Notes: generated by a model from the sequence alone, not told the origin. Counted from the stretch's first letter, positions 1 through 7,620 are shown. The stretch is DNA of 16,108 nt from CAYQDR01 sp964416315 (GCA_964416315.1 CAYQDR010000112.1:1-16108); one strand, 5' to 3'. Translations and numbers: made by a program.

Positions 1-3000
1 TCTCCAAGCGGATCGAGGAGGCCGTCAACACCATCGAGGGCATCGACGAGCTGCGCTCCATCTCGGGCCCGGGGAGCTCCGTCGTCATCGTGACCTTCAA
101 CCTGGACCGCGACATCGACGCGGCGGCGCAGGACGTGCGAGACCGCGTCGCCACCGTGCTCCGGCTCCTCCCCGACGACGCGACGCCCCCGATCATCTCG
201 AAGTTCGACAACGACTCGCAGCCGGTGCTGACGGTCGCCATGGCCGGCCAGCGCCCGCTCCGCGAGCTGACCGAGCTGGCCGACCGGGTGGTCAAGGTGC
301 GCCTGGAGCGCTCGCCGGGGGTCGGCGAGGTGCGGGTCGTCGGCGGGCTCCAGCGCGCGCTCAACGTGTGGGTGGACGCCGACTGGCTGGCCGCCTACCG
401 CCTCCCGATCACCGCGGTCCGCGACGCGATCGGGCGGCAGAACATCGATGCCCCGGGCGGCAACCTGACGCGCGGCGCCCGCGAGGAGACGCTACGGACG
501 ATCGGGCGGATCCCCGAGGCCCGGGCCTTCGAGGACCTGGTGGTCGCCACGCTCGACGGCGTGCCCGTCCGCGTCCGCGACGTCGGGTCGGTGGAGGACG
601 GGACCAAGGAGCAGCGCTCGACGGCGCGGCTCGACGGCGTCCCCACGGTCGTCCTGGAGGTGCGGCGGCAGTCGGGGGCGAACACGGTCGCCGTCATCGA
701 GGGCGTCAAGCGCAGCATCACGGAGGTCGCCGGCGAGCTGCCGCCCGGGGTCGGGCTCACGGTGATCCAGGACCAGTCCCGCTACATCTACGCGGCCCTC
801 CACGAGATCAACATCCACCTGCTCGTGGGCAGCATCCTGGCCTCCCTGATCGTCCTCGCCTTCATGCGGAGCTGGCGCTCGACGATCATCGCCGCCGTGG
901 CGATCCCCTCCTCGCTGATCTCGACCTTCGGCATGATGTGGGCGCTCGACTTCACGCTCAACAGCGTGACGATGCTCGCCCTCGTGCTGATGGTCGGGGT
1001 GGTGATCGACGACGCCATCGTCGTCCTCGAGAACATCTTCCGCTTCCGCGAGGAGAAGCGGATGTCGCCGTTCCAGGCGGCCCGGGCCGCGACCGCGGAG
1101 ATCGGCCTGGCGGTGATGGCGACGACCTTCTCGCTGGTCGTCATCTTCATCCCGGTCTCGTTCATGTCGAGCGTCACGGGGCGCTTCCTCTTCCAGTTCG
1201 GGATCACCGCCGCGGTGGCCGTCCTCGTCAGCCTGCTCGTCTCCTTCACGCTCACGCCCATGATGAGCGCGCGCCTCCTCGCGGTCGAGGGCCGGCCGGG
1301 TGAGGCGTCGGGGACCGCGGCCCGCTCGCGAGGGGGCTTCTACGGCCACATCGACCGTGGCTACATGCGGCTCCTGGCGTTCTCGCTCCGGTACCGGTTG
1401 CTCGTGGTCCTCCTCGCCGCCGCCGTCGCGCTGTCGGCGATCCCCCTCTACGGCGTGGTCCGGCAGGACTACCTCCCCGGCAACGTGGACGAGGGCGAGT
1501 TCAACGTGAGCGTGGCCGCCCCTCAGGGCACGAGCCTCGCCGCCATGGACGAGATCATGCAGGCCGTGGCGGCCGAGCTGCGCGCCACGCGCGGCGTGCG
1601 GCTCGTGCTGGCGTCCGCGGGCGGAGGCTTCATCAGCGGCGTCAGCGACGGGCGGGCCTACGTGCGGCTCGCCCCGCACGGGGAGCGCGTCTTCTCGATC
1701 GGGCGGCTCGTCAGGAGCGTCCTGGCCGGGGAGCCGCTGGCCGCGTTCCGGGGCAACTACTCCCAGCGGGAGGTGATGCAGGAGGTCCGCCGGCGGCTCC
1801 GCAAGTACGGGGACCTCCGCATCGCCGTCCGCAACCCGACCCCGTTCAGCGTCGGCGCGGGGAGCGGCTTCGAGATCGACTTCGTCCTGCGCGGGCCCGA
1901 CCTCGTCGCGCTCTCCGGCTACGCCGAGCACCTGCGCGAGCGCGCGGACGAGCTCAAGCTGCTGGACGCCGACACCACGCTCAAGCTCGACAAGCCCGAG
2001 CTGCGGGTCGAGATCGACCGCGCCCGGGCCGCCGACCTGCGCGTGGACCCCGAGGCCATCGGGACGGCGGTCCGGCTCCTGGTGGGCGGGGACGACGAGG
2101 TGTCGCGGTTCCGCGACCCGAAGGTCAACGAGGACTACGACGTCCAGCTCCGGCTCCGGCCGGAGGACCGGATGGACCCCGCCGCGATCGGGCAGCTCTA
2201 CGCGGCTCGGGAGGGCGGCGGCATCGTCCGCCTGGACAGCGTCGCGCGCGTCGAGCGCGTGCGGAGCGCCTCGCGGATCGATCGGCTCGACCGGCAGCGC
2301 GAGGTCCGCCTCCGCGCCTCCGTCGCGCCGGGCTACGCGCTCGCCGACCGGCTCGACGCGCTGCGCGGGGCGGTGGCGGAGATGAACCTCCCCCCGGGCT
2401 ACACGACGAAGCTCTCGGGCCGCGCGCGGGAGCTCGAGCGGACGTTCGGGGAGTTCATCTGGGCCTTCACGCTGTCGGTCGTGTTGATGTACATGATCCT
2501 GGCCGCCCAGTTCGAGAACCTCATCCACCCCTTCACGATCCTGCTGTCGCTGCCCCTGGCCGCGCCGTTCGCGCTCCTCTCCATCTGGCTGACCGGCAAC
2601 ACGCTGAACCTCTACTCGGCCCTCGGCGTGCTCGTCCTCTTCGGCGTGATCAAGAAGAACGCGATCCTCCAGATCGACCACATGAACGGGCTCCGCGCCG
2701 GCGGCATGGAGCGCGCGGCGGCCATCATGCAGGCCAACCGCGACCGGCTGCGGCCGATCCTGATGACCACGCTCACGTTCGTCGCGGGTATGATCCCGCT
2801 GGCCCTCGGGACCGGGCCCGGCGCCGACGAGCGGAGGGTCATCGCGGTGGTCGTCATCGGCGGTCAGACGCTCTCGCTCCTGCTGACGCTGCTCGTCACG
2901 CCGGTCGTGTACTCCCTTCTCGACGACGCCGGGCTCCGCGTCACGCGCCGCCGCGCCGCGGCGCCCGTCGACCGGGCGGCGGCCGCGCCCGGCGAGATCG

Positions 3001-3122
3001 CGCCGTGGCCGGTCGCGGGCGCGAGCAACGGCGAGGGCGACCGGGCTGGGGGCGCGGGCTCGGATCAACCGGACGCGGGCCGTGATAGGCGGCAGCGGCA
3101 AGGGCAGCGGGGCGACCCGTGA
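1..3122 (+). CDS. RND efflux pump inner-membrane permease (HAE1/AcrB-type), 5' end missing
   Basis: Inner-membrane, proton-driven pump subunit of a tripartite efflux system; the substrate cannot be told from sequence. The frame is open from base 3 with no start, and the first residues (a segment reading EEAVNTIEGIDEL) match the early porter domain, so about 55-60 N-terminal residues lie upstream; 1039 residues are visible. A GTG at 90 is internal, not the start. The proton-relay Asp pair of TM4 is present (VVIDDAIVVLEN, codons 1008-1013), as is the TM10 lysine region (GVIKKNAIL, lysine codons 2652-2657). Two hydrophobic blocks, about 800-1290 and 2455-2930, flank the second periplasmic porter domain, as in AcrB. 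After the last membrane segment (about 2930) there is a tail of about 60 residues rich in Ala, Gly, Arg and Pro, unusual for the family. The stop overlaps the next gene's GTG start (GTGA). A periplasmic adaptor gene would be expected upstream, outside the window. Confidence 0.93.
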   Translation, partial: SKRIEEAVNTIEGIDELRSISGPGSSVVIVTFNLDRDIDAAAQDVRDRVATVLRLLPDDATPPIISKFDNDSQPVLTVAMAGQRPLRELTELADRVVKVRLERSPGVGEVRVVGGLQRALNVWVDADWLAAYRLPITAVRDAIGRQNIDAPGGNLTRGAREETLRTIGRIPEARAFEDLVVATLDGVPVRVRDVGSVEDGTKEQRSTARLDGVPTVVLEVRRQSGANTVAVIEGVKRSITEVAGELPPGVGLTVIQDQSRYIYAALHEINIHLLVGSILASLIVLAFMRSWRSTIIAAVAIPSSLISTFGMMWALDFTLNSVTMLALVLMVGVVIDDAIVVLENIFRFREEKRMSPFQAARAATAEIGLAVMATTFSLVVIFIPVSFMSSVTGRFLFQFGITAAVAVLVSLLVSFTLTPMMSARLLAVEGRPGEASGTAARSRGGFYGHIDRGYMRLLAFSLRYRLLVVLLAAAVALSAIPLYGVVRQDYLPGNVDEGEFNVSVAAPQGTSLAAMDEIMQAVAAELRATRGVRLVLASAGGGFISGVSDGRAYVRLAPHGERVFSIGRLVRSVLAGEPLAAFRGNYSQREVMQEVRRRLRKYGDLRIAVRNPTPFSVGAGSGFEIDFVLRGPDLVALSGYAEHLRERADELKLLDADTTLKLDKPELRVEIDRARAADLRVDPEAIGTAVRLLVGGDDEVSRFRDPKVNEDYDVQLRLRPEDRMDPAAIGQLYAAREGGGIVRLDSVARVERVRSASRIDRLDRQREVRLRASVAPGYALADRLDALRGAVAEMNLPPGYTTKLSGRARELERTFGEFIWAFTLSVVLMYMILAAQFENLIHPFTILLSLPLAAPFALLSIWLTGNTLNLYSALGVLVLFGVIKKNAILQIDHMNGLRAGGMERAAAIMQANRDRLRPILMTTLTFVAGMIPLALGTGPGADERRVIAVVVIGGQTLSLLLTLLVTPVVYSLLDDAGLRVTRRRAAAPVDRAAAAPGEIAPWPVAGASNGEGDRAGGAGSDQPDAGRDRRQRQGQRGDP

Positions 3123-3631
3123 GCCGGCGCGGGAACGGGAGTCGGAACGGCCTCGGGGCCCGGCCGGCGGCGCGACCGGGGCGGTGGTCCGCCGACGCCC
3201 GGCACCTCCTGCGCCTGCTCCACGCGCTCGGCAGCACGACCGTGCGGCAGGTCCTGTGGCAGAAGGCGAGCGAGGTCGATCTGACCGACGCCCAGTCGCA
3301 GGTGCTCTTCTACGTGGACCAGCGCCCTGGCTGCCACGTGGGCGACGTCGCCAGGGAGTTCGGGGTGACCATGCCCGCGGCGACGCACAGCATCGACCGG
3401 CTGGCCCAGAAGGGCCTCCTCGCTCGCAGCGCCGACCCCGGCGACCGACGGGTCTGCGTGCTCGAGCTGGCCTGGGCCGGCCAGGCCCTCGTGCGGGAGC
3501 TCGAGACGCTCCAGCTCGGCGCGCTCGAGCAGGTGCTGACGCGGCTCTCGGTGCCGGACGTCCGGCGGGTGCTCCGGGGGCTCGAGACCCTCGTCGAGGG
3601 TGGCGTCCGGGCCGCGACCCCCGGCGTCTGA
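3119..3631 (+). CDS. MarR-family transcriptional regulator
   Basis: Predicted 170-residue winged-helix DNA-binding regulator, usually a homodimer that represses nearby efflux or detoxification genes and is released by small aromatic ligands. The core is about residues 52-118: a helix-turn-helix (HVGDVAREFGVTMPAATHSIDRL, about 73-95) followed by a wing with the family's D-R-R signature (ADPGDRRVCVLEL, about 105-117). Residues 1-25 are Arg/Gly-rich and probably disordered. Start: GTG at 3119 overlaps the pump gene's TGA by 4 nt (GTGA), and no later ATG or GTG exists before the folded domain, so translational coupling to the pump is likely. Being the last gene of the pump unit suggests it controls that unit; this is inference, and I did not find a convincing operator palindrome because the pump promoter is outside the window. 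Confidence 0.88.
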   Translation: MSRRGNGSRNGLGARPAARPGRWSADARHLLRLLHALGSTTVRQVLWQKASEVDLTDAQSQVLFYVDQRPGCHVGDVAREFGVTMPAATHSIDRLAQKGLLARSADPGDRRVCVLELAWAGQALVRELETLQLGALEQVLTRLSVPDVRRVLRGLETLVEGGVRAATPGV

Positions 3632-3685
3632 CGCGGGCTCGCCAGCGGTCAGGACCGCGGGCGCCGTGCTCGGCTCGACCGGGCC

Positions 3686-3706
3686 GGCCTCGCGCCCTCC
3701 GAGGCC
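3686..3706 (+). terminator. possible hairpin after marR
   Basis: A perfect 7-bp stem (GGCCTCG / CGAGGCC) with a 7-nt loop lies 54 nt after the MarR stop. It has no following T-run, so it is not a canonical intrinsic terminator. In such GC-rich DNA a stem of this size may be chance. The rest of 3632-3830 shows nothing else convincing. Confidence 0.2.
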
Positions 3707-3830
3707 CTGCTCATCGGCCGCGCCGGCTGTCGTCCGGGGCCGGGCCCTCCCCGACGCGGGACCCCTCCCGCGCATCGATCCCGGGCGCGGTCGCGTCTAT
3801 GAGAGTGACCGAGGCGTCGGCGAGAGGGGG

Positions 3831-4004
3831 ATGCGGGCCGTGGAACGCGTCTGGTGGGTCGTCGTCTGGTTGAGCGTAGCGTGGGTCGCCGGGGCGTGCG
3901 CGCCGGTCCCGCCGCCGCCCGCCTCGCCGGCTGCGGAGGTGCGCTATGGGGGCTTCCCGGTGCGGGACTCGTTCAGCGGGCACTTGACGCGCCACGGGCT
4001 GTAA
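3831..4004 (+). CDS. small putative lipoprotein, 57 residues
   Basis: Not recognised as a known family. The ORF begins with ATG preceded by a purine-rich GAGAGGGGG that abuts the start, so the ribosome-binding site is poorly spaced. The N-terminus is a plausible signal peptide: MRAVER, then a hydrophobic Trp/Val-rich core (residues 7-19), then V-A-G-A-C-A-P with Cys23 as candidate lipidated residue; Ala at -3 is tolerated but less usual than Leu. The remainder is a Pro-rich linker followed by a short polar tail (RYGGFPVRDSFSGHLTRHGL). It stands alone between marR and the aldolase promoter. The lipoprotein-like start supports a real gene; the short length and weak Shine-Dalgarno argue for caution. 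It might also be the remnant of a longer lipoprotein gene. Confidence 0.45.
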   Translation: MRAVERVWWVVVWLSVAWVAGACAPVPPPPASPAAEVRYGGFPVRDSFSGHLTRHGL

Positions 4005-4016
4005 CCCTCCTCGGGG

Positions 4017-4045
4017 TTCCGTTCCTCGGCCGCCACCGGTACAAT
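4017..4045 (+). promoter_or_regulatory. putative sigma-70 promoter for the aldolase-phosphofructokinase unit
   Basis: TACAAT at 4040-4045 differs from the -10 consensus by one base and stands out in very GC-rich DNA. A weak -35 (TTCCGT, 4017-4022) lies 17 nt upstream. Transcription would begin near 4052, about 50 nt before the aldolase start. Confidence 0.4.
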
Positions 4046-4091
4046 CCAACCAACAGAGCCGGCCGCGCGGCGTTCCCACTGCGACCCCTGT

Positions 4092-4097
4092 GGAGGA
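4092..4097 (+). promoter_or_regulatory. ribosome-binding site of the aldolase gene
   Basis: GGAGGA ends 7 nt before ATG 4105. It selects this start over an in-frame GTG at 4090, which would place the site inside the coding region. Confidence 0.75.
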
Positions 4098-4104
4098 GCG
4101 GACC

Positions 4105-5127
4105 ATGGCCATCACTGACCTCGAAGCCACCGCAGGCGCCCTCGTCCCGCCGGGCAAAGGGATCCTCGCCGCCGACGAGAGCCACGCGACCGTGGGCCGG
4201 CGGTTCGAGGCGGTCGGGATCCCGAACACCGAGGAGAACCGCCGGCTGTACCGCCAGATGCTCTTCGCGACCCGGGGGATCGCCGAGTTGCTGAGCGGGG
4301 TCATCCTCTACGACGAGACGATCCGCCAGAAGGCCGACGACGGGACGCCCTTCGTCGAGCTGCTCGCCCGCCAGGGGATCCTCCCCGGGATCAAGGTGGA
4401 CAGGGGGACGAAACCGCTCGCCGGGGTCCGCGAACAGGTGACCGAGGGCCTCGACGGGCTGCGCGAGCGCCTCGCGGAGTATCGCGCGCTGGGGGCGCGC
4501 TTCGCCAAGTGGCGCGCCGTGTTCGCCATCGGGCCGGGCATCCCGAGCCGGTACGCGCTCGGGGTCAACGCGCACGCGCTCGCGCGCTACGCCGCGCTCT
4601 GCCAGGAGGCGGGCGTCGTCCCCATCGTGGAGCCCGAGGTCTTGATGGAGGGCGACCACCCGCTCGAGCGCTGCTTCGAGGTGACGGAGGCCGTGCTCCA
4701 CGGGACCTTCCACGCGCTCCACGAGCAGGGCGTGGTCCTGGAGGGGATGCTGCTGAAGCCGAACATGGTGCTCGCGGGGGAGCGGTGCCCGCGTCAGCCG
4801 AGCGTCCAGGAGGTCGCGGAGGCCACGCTGCGCTGCCTCCGCCGGACCGTCCCCGCCGTCGTGCCGGGGATCGTCTTCCTCTCCGGCGGCCAGCGGGACG
4901 AGCTGGCCACGGCGCACCTCAACGCGATGAACGTCCTGCCGGGGCCGCACCCCTGGCAGCTCAGCTTCTCCTACGCGCGGGCGCTGCAGGCCCCGGCGCT
5001 CCGGGCCTGGCGGGGCGACCCGGCCCGCGTCGCCGAGGGGCAGAAGGCGTTCTCCCACCGGGCCCGGCTGAACGGCGCCGCGCGGTTCGGCCGGTACACG
5101 CCGGAGCTCGAGCGGGCGGTCGCGTAG
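4105..5127 (+). CDS. class I (Schiff-base) fructose-bisphosphate aldolase
   Basis: 340 residues, close to the usual length of animal/plant-type class I aldolases. It cleaves fructose-1,6-bisphosphate to dihydroxyacetone phosphate and glyceraldehyde-3-phosphate, or the reverse, in the cytoplasm without a metal. Visible family blocks: GKGILAADES (residues 18-26, catalytic Asp24), GIKVDRGT (Lys97), ARFAKWRAVF (Lys135), IVEPEVL (Glu176 or 177), and EGMLLKPN, whose Lys218 forms the Schiff base and which fits the class I signature. SGGQ (260-263) and FSYARALQ (Arg292) bind phosphate in homologues. Start: ATG 4105 with GGAGGA 7 nt upstream. The next gene starts 3 nt after the stop, so the two are almost certainly co-transcribed, coupling aldolase to the preceding glycolytic step. 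This is the full aldolase type, not the shorter DhnA-like archaeal type. Confidence 0.95.
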   Translation: MAITDLEATAGALVPPGKGILAADESHATVGRRFEAVGIPNTEENRRLYRQMLFATRGIAELLSGVILYDETIRQKADDGTPFVELLARQGILPGIKVDRGTKPLAGVREQVTEGLDGLRERLAEYRALGARFAKWRAVFAIGPGIPSRYALGVNAHALARYAALCQEAGVVPIVEPEVLMEGDHPLERCFEVTEAVLHGTFHALHEQGVVLEGMLLKPNMVLAGERCPRQPSVQEVAEATLRCLRRTVPAVVPGIVFLSGGQRDELATAHLNAMNVLPGPHPWQLSFSYARALQAPALRAWRGDPARVAEGQKAFSHRARLNGAARFGRYTPELERAVA

Positions 5128-5130
5128 GGC

Positions 5131-6369
5131 GTGAAGACGCTGGCGATCCTGGTCGGCGGCGGGCCCGCGCCGGGCATCAACGCCGTCATCGCGGCCGCGA
5201 CCATCGAGGCCCGGAATCAGGGCCTCCGCGTCCTCGGCTGCCACGACGGCTACCGGTGGCTGATGCAGGGAGACACGACCCGCGTCGAGGAGCTGGACAT
5301 CGCCGAGCTCTCGCGGATCCACTTCGAGGGCGGCTCGATCCTCCGGACGTCCCGCGCGAACCCGACCCGCTCGGCGGAAGCGCTCCGCACCGTGGCGGAG
5401 ACACTCGGGCGGCTCGGCGTCACGCACCTCCTGACGATCGGCGGCGACGACACCGCGTTCGGGGCCTCGCGCGTCGCGGCGGTGCTCGAGGGGCGCCTGG
5501 CGGTCGCCCACGTCCCGAAGACCATCGACAACGACCTGCCCCTGCCCGGGGATGTCCCCACGTTCGGGTTCACGACCGCCGTGGACGTGGGGAAGGACAT
5601 CGTGAAGACCCTGATGAACGACGCCGCCACGACCGACAAGTGGTTCTTCGTGACGGTCATGGGTCGCCACGCGGGGCACCTGGCGCTCGGCATCGGCGGG
5701 GCGGCCGGCGCCACCCTGACCATCGTCTCCGAGGAGTTCCCCGAGGGGCCCGTCACGCTGGACCGGGTGGCGGACGTCCTGGAAGGGGCGATCATCAAGC
5801 GACGGGCCCACCGGCGGGACCACGGGGTGGCGCTCCTGGCCGAGGGGCTGCTCGAGCGGTTGGATCCCGCGACCCTCGGCCCGGTGGAGCGCGACAGCTA
5901 CGGGAACGTGCGCCTGGCGGAGCTGGAGCTCTCCCGGCTCCTCAAGCAGCGCGTGACGGCGAGCCTCCAGGCGCGCGGGATCGACGTGGGGGTAGTGGCC
6001 AAGGACCTGGGCTACGAGCTGCGCTGCGCGCCGCCCGGCGGCTTCGACATCCAGTACTGCCGGAGCCTCGGCTACTGGGGGACGCGGTTTCTCCTCGAGG
6101 GCGGCAGCGAGGCGATGGTGACAATTCAAAGCGGCAAGCTCGTCCCCATCCCCTTCAGCGAGCTGGTCGACGCGAAGACCGGGCGGATCCGCGTCCGGTA
6201 CGTGGACGTCCGGGCCGAATCCTACCGGACGCTCTACGCGTACATGATCCGGCTGAAGCCCGAGGATTTCGACAACCCGGAGTCCCGGGCGGCGCTCGCC
6301 CGCGCGGGCCGCCTGAGCGAGGCGGCGTTCGTCCAGCGGTTCGGCTACCTGGTCGGCCGCGCGCCCTGA
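5131..6369 (+). CDS. pfp: 6-phosphofructokinase, pyrophosphate-dependent type (PPi-PFK)
   Basis: 412 residues, PFK superfamily. The phosphoryl donor can be inferred from two sites. In ATP enzymes the donor loop reads GGDGS and the catalytic loop PGTIDND; here they read GGDDT (104-108) and PKTIDND (129-135). Asp107 plus Lys130 is the known signature of PPi enzymes (EC 2.7.1.90), since these side chains block the ATP alpha-phosphate site. Other blocks: GGGPAPGIN (9-17), MGRHAG (177-182), AEGL (237-240), and the substrate region around 296-315. It would interconvert fructose-6-P + PPi and fructose-1,6-bisphosphate + Pi reversibly, serving glycolysis and gluconeogenesis; some relatives also act on sedoheptulose-7-P. 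GTG start 3 nt after the aldolase stop, without a separate strong ribosome-binding site, which suggests translational coupling. The double-hairpin repeat begins 6 nt after the stop. Confidence 0.93.
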   Translation: MKTLAILVGGGPAPGINAVIAAATIEARNQGLRVLGCHDGYRWLMQGDTTRVEELDIAELSRIHFEGGSILRTSRANPTRSAEALRTVAETLGRLGVTHLLTIGGDDTAFGASRVAAVLEGRLAVAHVPKTIDNDLPLPGDVPTFGFTTAVDVGKDIVKTLMNDAATTDKWFFVTVMGRHAGHLALGIGGAAGATLTIVSEEFPEGPVTLDRVADVLEGAIIKRRAHRRDHGVALLAEGLLERLDPATLGPVERDSYGNVRLAELELSRLLKQRVTASLQARGIDVGVVAKDLGYELRCAPPGGFDIQYCRSLGYWGTRFLLEGGSEAMVTIQSGKLVPIPFSELVDAKTGRIRVRYVDVRAESYRTLYAYMIRLKPEDFDNPESRAALARAGRLSEAAFVQRFGYLVGRAP

Positions 6370-6375
6370 GGACAT

Positions 6376-6455
6376 CGGGAGGGGGCCTCGGCGGCCCCCT
6401 CCCGGGCCTCCCCCAGGGACGACCGCCGCGGCGAAGCCGCGGCTCGGAGCGGAAC
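6376..6455 (+). repeat. intergenic double-hairpin repeat, copy A
   Basis: Hairpin 1: perfect 12-bp stem, arms 6376-6387 and 6393-6404, loop TCGGC. Linker contains CCTCCCCC. Hairpin 2: 8-bp stem GCCGCGGC / GCCGCGGC (6425-6432 and 6436-6443) with GAA loop. It ends in GCTCGGAGCGGAAC (6442-6455), identical to the end of copy B at 12353-12431. It begins 6 nt after the pfp stop. There is no T-run, so it is not a standard intrinsic terminator. Confidence 0.8.
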
Positions 6456-6458
6456 GCC

Positions 6459-6551
6459 ATGGCCGCGAGGTGGATGACAGGAGCGTTGCGAGAAGCCTGG
6501 GCGCGGCGAGCCAGGTCACTGACCCGCCCGCCGTTTCTTCACCGGCCCTGA
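6459..6551 (+). other. short ORF (30 residues) following repeat copy A; doubtful
   Basis: ATG at 6459 with GGAG 9 nt upstream inside the repeat's conserved tail. The peptide is Arg/Ala-rich (MAARWMTGALREAWARR and onward) and resembles no family I know. The equivalent place after copy B also has a start codon (GTG 12435), but that ORF is only 18 codons and the peptide is different. It may be chance. Confidence 0.15.
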
Positions 6552-6582
6552 GCGCGACCGGGGCGGCGGCCGGAGGTCGGGG

Positions 6583-7620
6583 ATGAGGCTGGTGACCCGG
6601 GGCGCGCTCCTCCGTCTGGCGGTCCTCGTCGGGCTGCTCGGGGGCGCCGCGCTCGGGGCCTGGGTCGTGATGTTCCGCATGCCCGGGACGAGCTACCGCG
6701 GCCCCTTGCCGCCGCTCACGGCGGCGGAGGCGGCGCTCCGGGACGAGCTCCGCCGGCACGTCGACGTCCTCGCCGGCGAGATCGGCGAGCGCCACTTCCT
6801 CGCCCCGAAGAACCTCGCCCGGGCGGTCGCGTACGTCGAGGAGGCCTTCGGGGCAGCGGGGTACGCCGTGCGCCGGCAGACCTACGGGATCGGCCCCGAG
6901 TTCTTCCCCGGCGCCGACGTCACCCGGGTCTTCCACAACCTCGAGGTCGAGCGTGCCGGGGCGGCGCGCGCCGGCGAGGTCGTCGTGGTCGGCGCCCACT
7001 ACGACTCGATGCTCGGGACGCGCGGGGCGAACGACAACGCCACGGGGACGGCCGCCGTCCTCGCGCTCGCGCGGCGCTTCGCCGGGCGCGCGCCGGCGCG
7101 CACGATCCGCTTCGTGGCGTTCACCAACGAGGAGGCCTTCTTCCAGCGCCCCGAGATGGGGAGCCTCGTCTACGCGCGCGCCGCCCGCGCGCGGGGCGAC
7201 CGCGTCGTGACGATGCTGAGCCTCGAGACGATCGGCTACTACTCGGACGCACCCGGCAGCCAGCGCTACCCCGCGCCCTTCAGCTTCTTCTACCCCTCGA
7301 CCGGGAACTTCCTCGGGTTCGTCGGGAACGTCGCCTCGCGCACCCAGGTCCGCGAGGTCATCGGCGCCTTCCGCCGCCACGCGCGGTTCCCCTCCGAGGG
7401 GGTCGCCTTCCCGAACATCGCCCCCGGGATCGGCTGGTCGGACCACTGGGCGTTCTGGCAGGTGGATTACCCGGGCGTCATGGTGACGGACACCGCGCTC
7501 TATCGCTACCGCGAGTACCACACGCCAGGCGACACCCCGGAGAAGATCGACTACGACCGATTCGCCCGGGTCGTCGCGGGACTTGAGCTCGCGCTGGCCG
7601 ACCTCGCCGGCTCGCGGTAG
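6583..7620 (+). CDS. membrane-anchored M28-family zinc peptidase
   Basis: 345 residues. An N-terminal membrane anchor or uncleaved signal (about residues 8-31) places the domain outside the cytoplasmic membrane. The M28 (aminopeptidase Y/S-type, co-catalytic zinc) set is complete: His139 with Asp141 in GAHYDS, bridging Asp151 in ANDNATG, catalytic Glu183 and ligand Glu184 in TNEEAFF, Glu215 in SLETIGYY, and His313 in YHTPGDTPEKIDY. It likely removes N-terminal residues from peptides; M28 also contains carboxypeptidases and glutaminyl cyclase-like members, so specificity is open. GGAGG (6572-6576) lies 6 nt before ATG 6583 and fixes the start. No partner gene is adjacent: upstream is repeat copy A, downstream a convergent gene. 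Confidence 0.9.
   Translation: MRLVTRGALLRLAVLVGLLGGAALGAWVVMFRMPGTSYRGPLPPLTAAEAALRDELRRHVDVLAGEIGERHFLAPKNLARAVAYVEEAFGAAGYAVRRQTYGIGPEFFPGADVTRVFHNLEVERAGAARAGEVVVVGAHYDSMLGTRGANDNATGTAAVLALARRFAGRAPARTIRFVAFTNEEAFFQRPEMGSLVYARAARARGDRVVTMLSLETIGYYSDAPGSQRYPAPFSFFYPSTGNFLGFVGNVASRTQVREVIGAFRRHARFPSEGVAFPNIAPGIGWSDHWAFWQVDYPGVMVTDTALYRYREYHTPGDTPEKIDYDRFARVVAGLELALADLAGSR

Noticed and set aside
492..3101. 869-codon open frame antisense to the RND pump gene
   Set aside because: The translation is Arg/Asp/His/Glu-rich with no recognisable domain. Such frames arise because stop codons are rare on the opposite strand of GC-rich coding sequence.
3980..4010. TTGACG (3984-3989) as a -35 element for the aldolase
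   Set aside because: It lies inside the small ORF, and no -10 occurs at 16-18 nt; TGTAAC at 4000-4005 is too close.
6376..6443. Intrinsic terminator after pfp, and likewise after clpX
   Set aside because: The hairpins are strong but no T-run follows either copy, and the conserved tail suggests a repeat element instead. A Rho-dependent or decay-related role is not excluded.
4509..6551. 680-codon plus-strand frame offset from aldolase and phosphofructokinase
   Set aside because: Low-complexity Arg/Gly/Pro/Ala translation in a shifted frame of two clear genes.
3973..7521. 1182-codon open frame antisense to aldolase, phosphofructokinase and peptidase
   Set aside because: It crosses several well-supported genes and intergenic repeats, has no domain, and has shadow-type composition.
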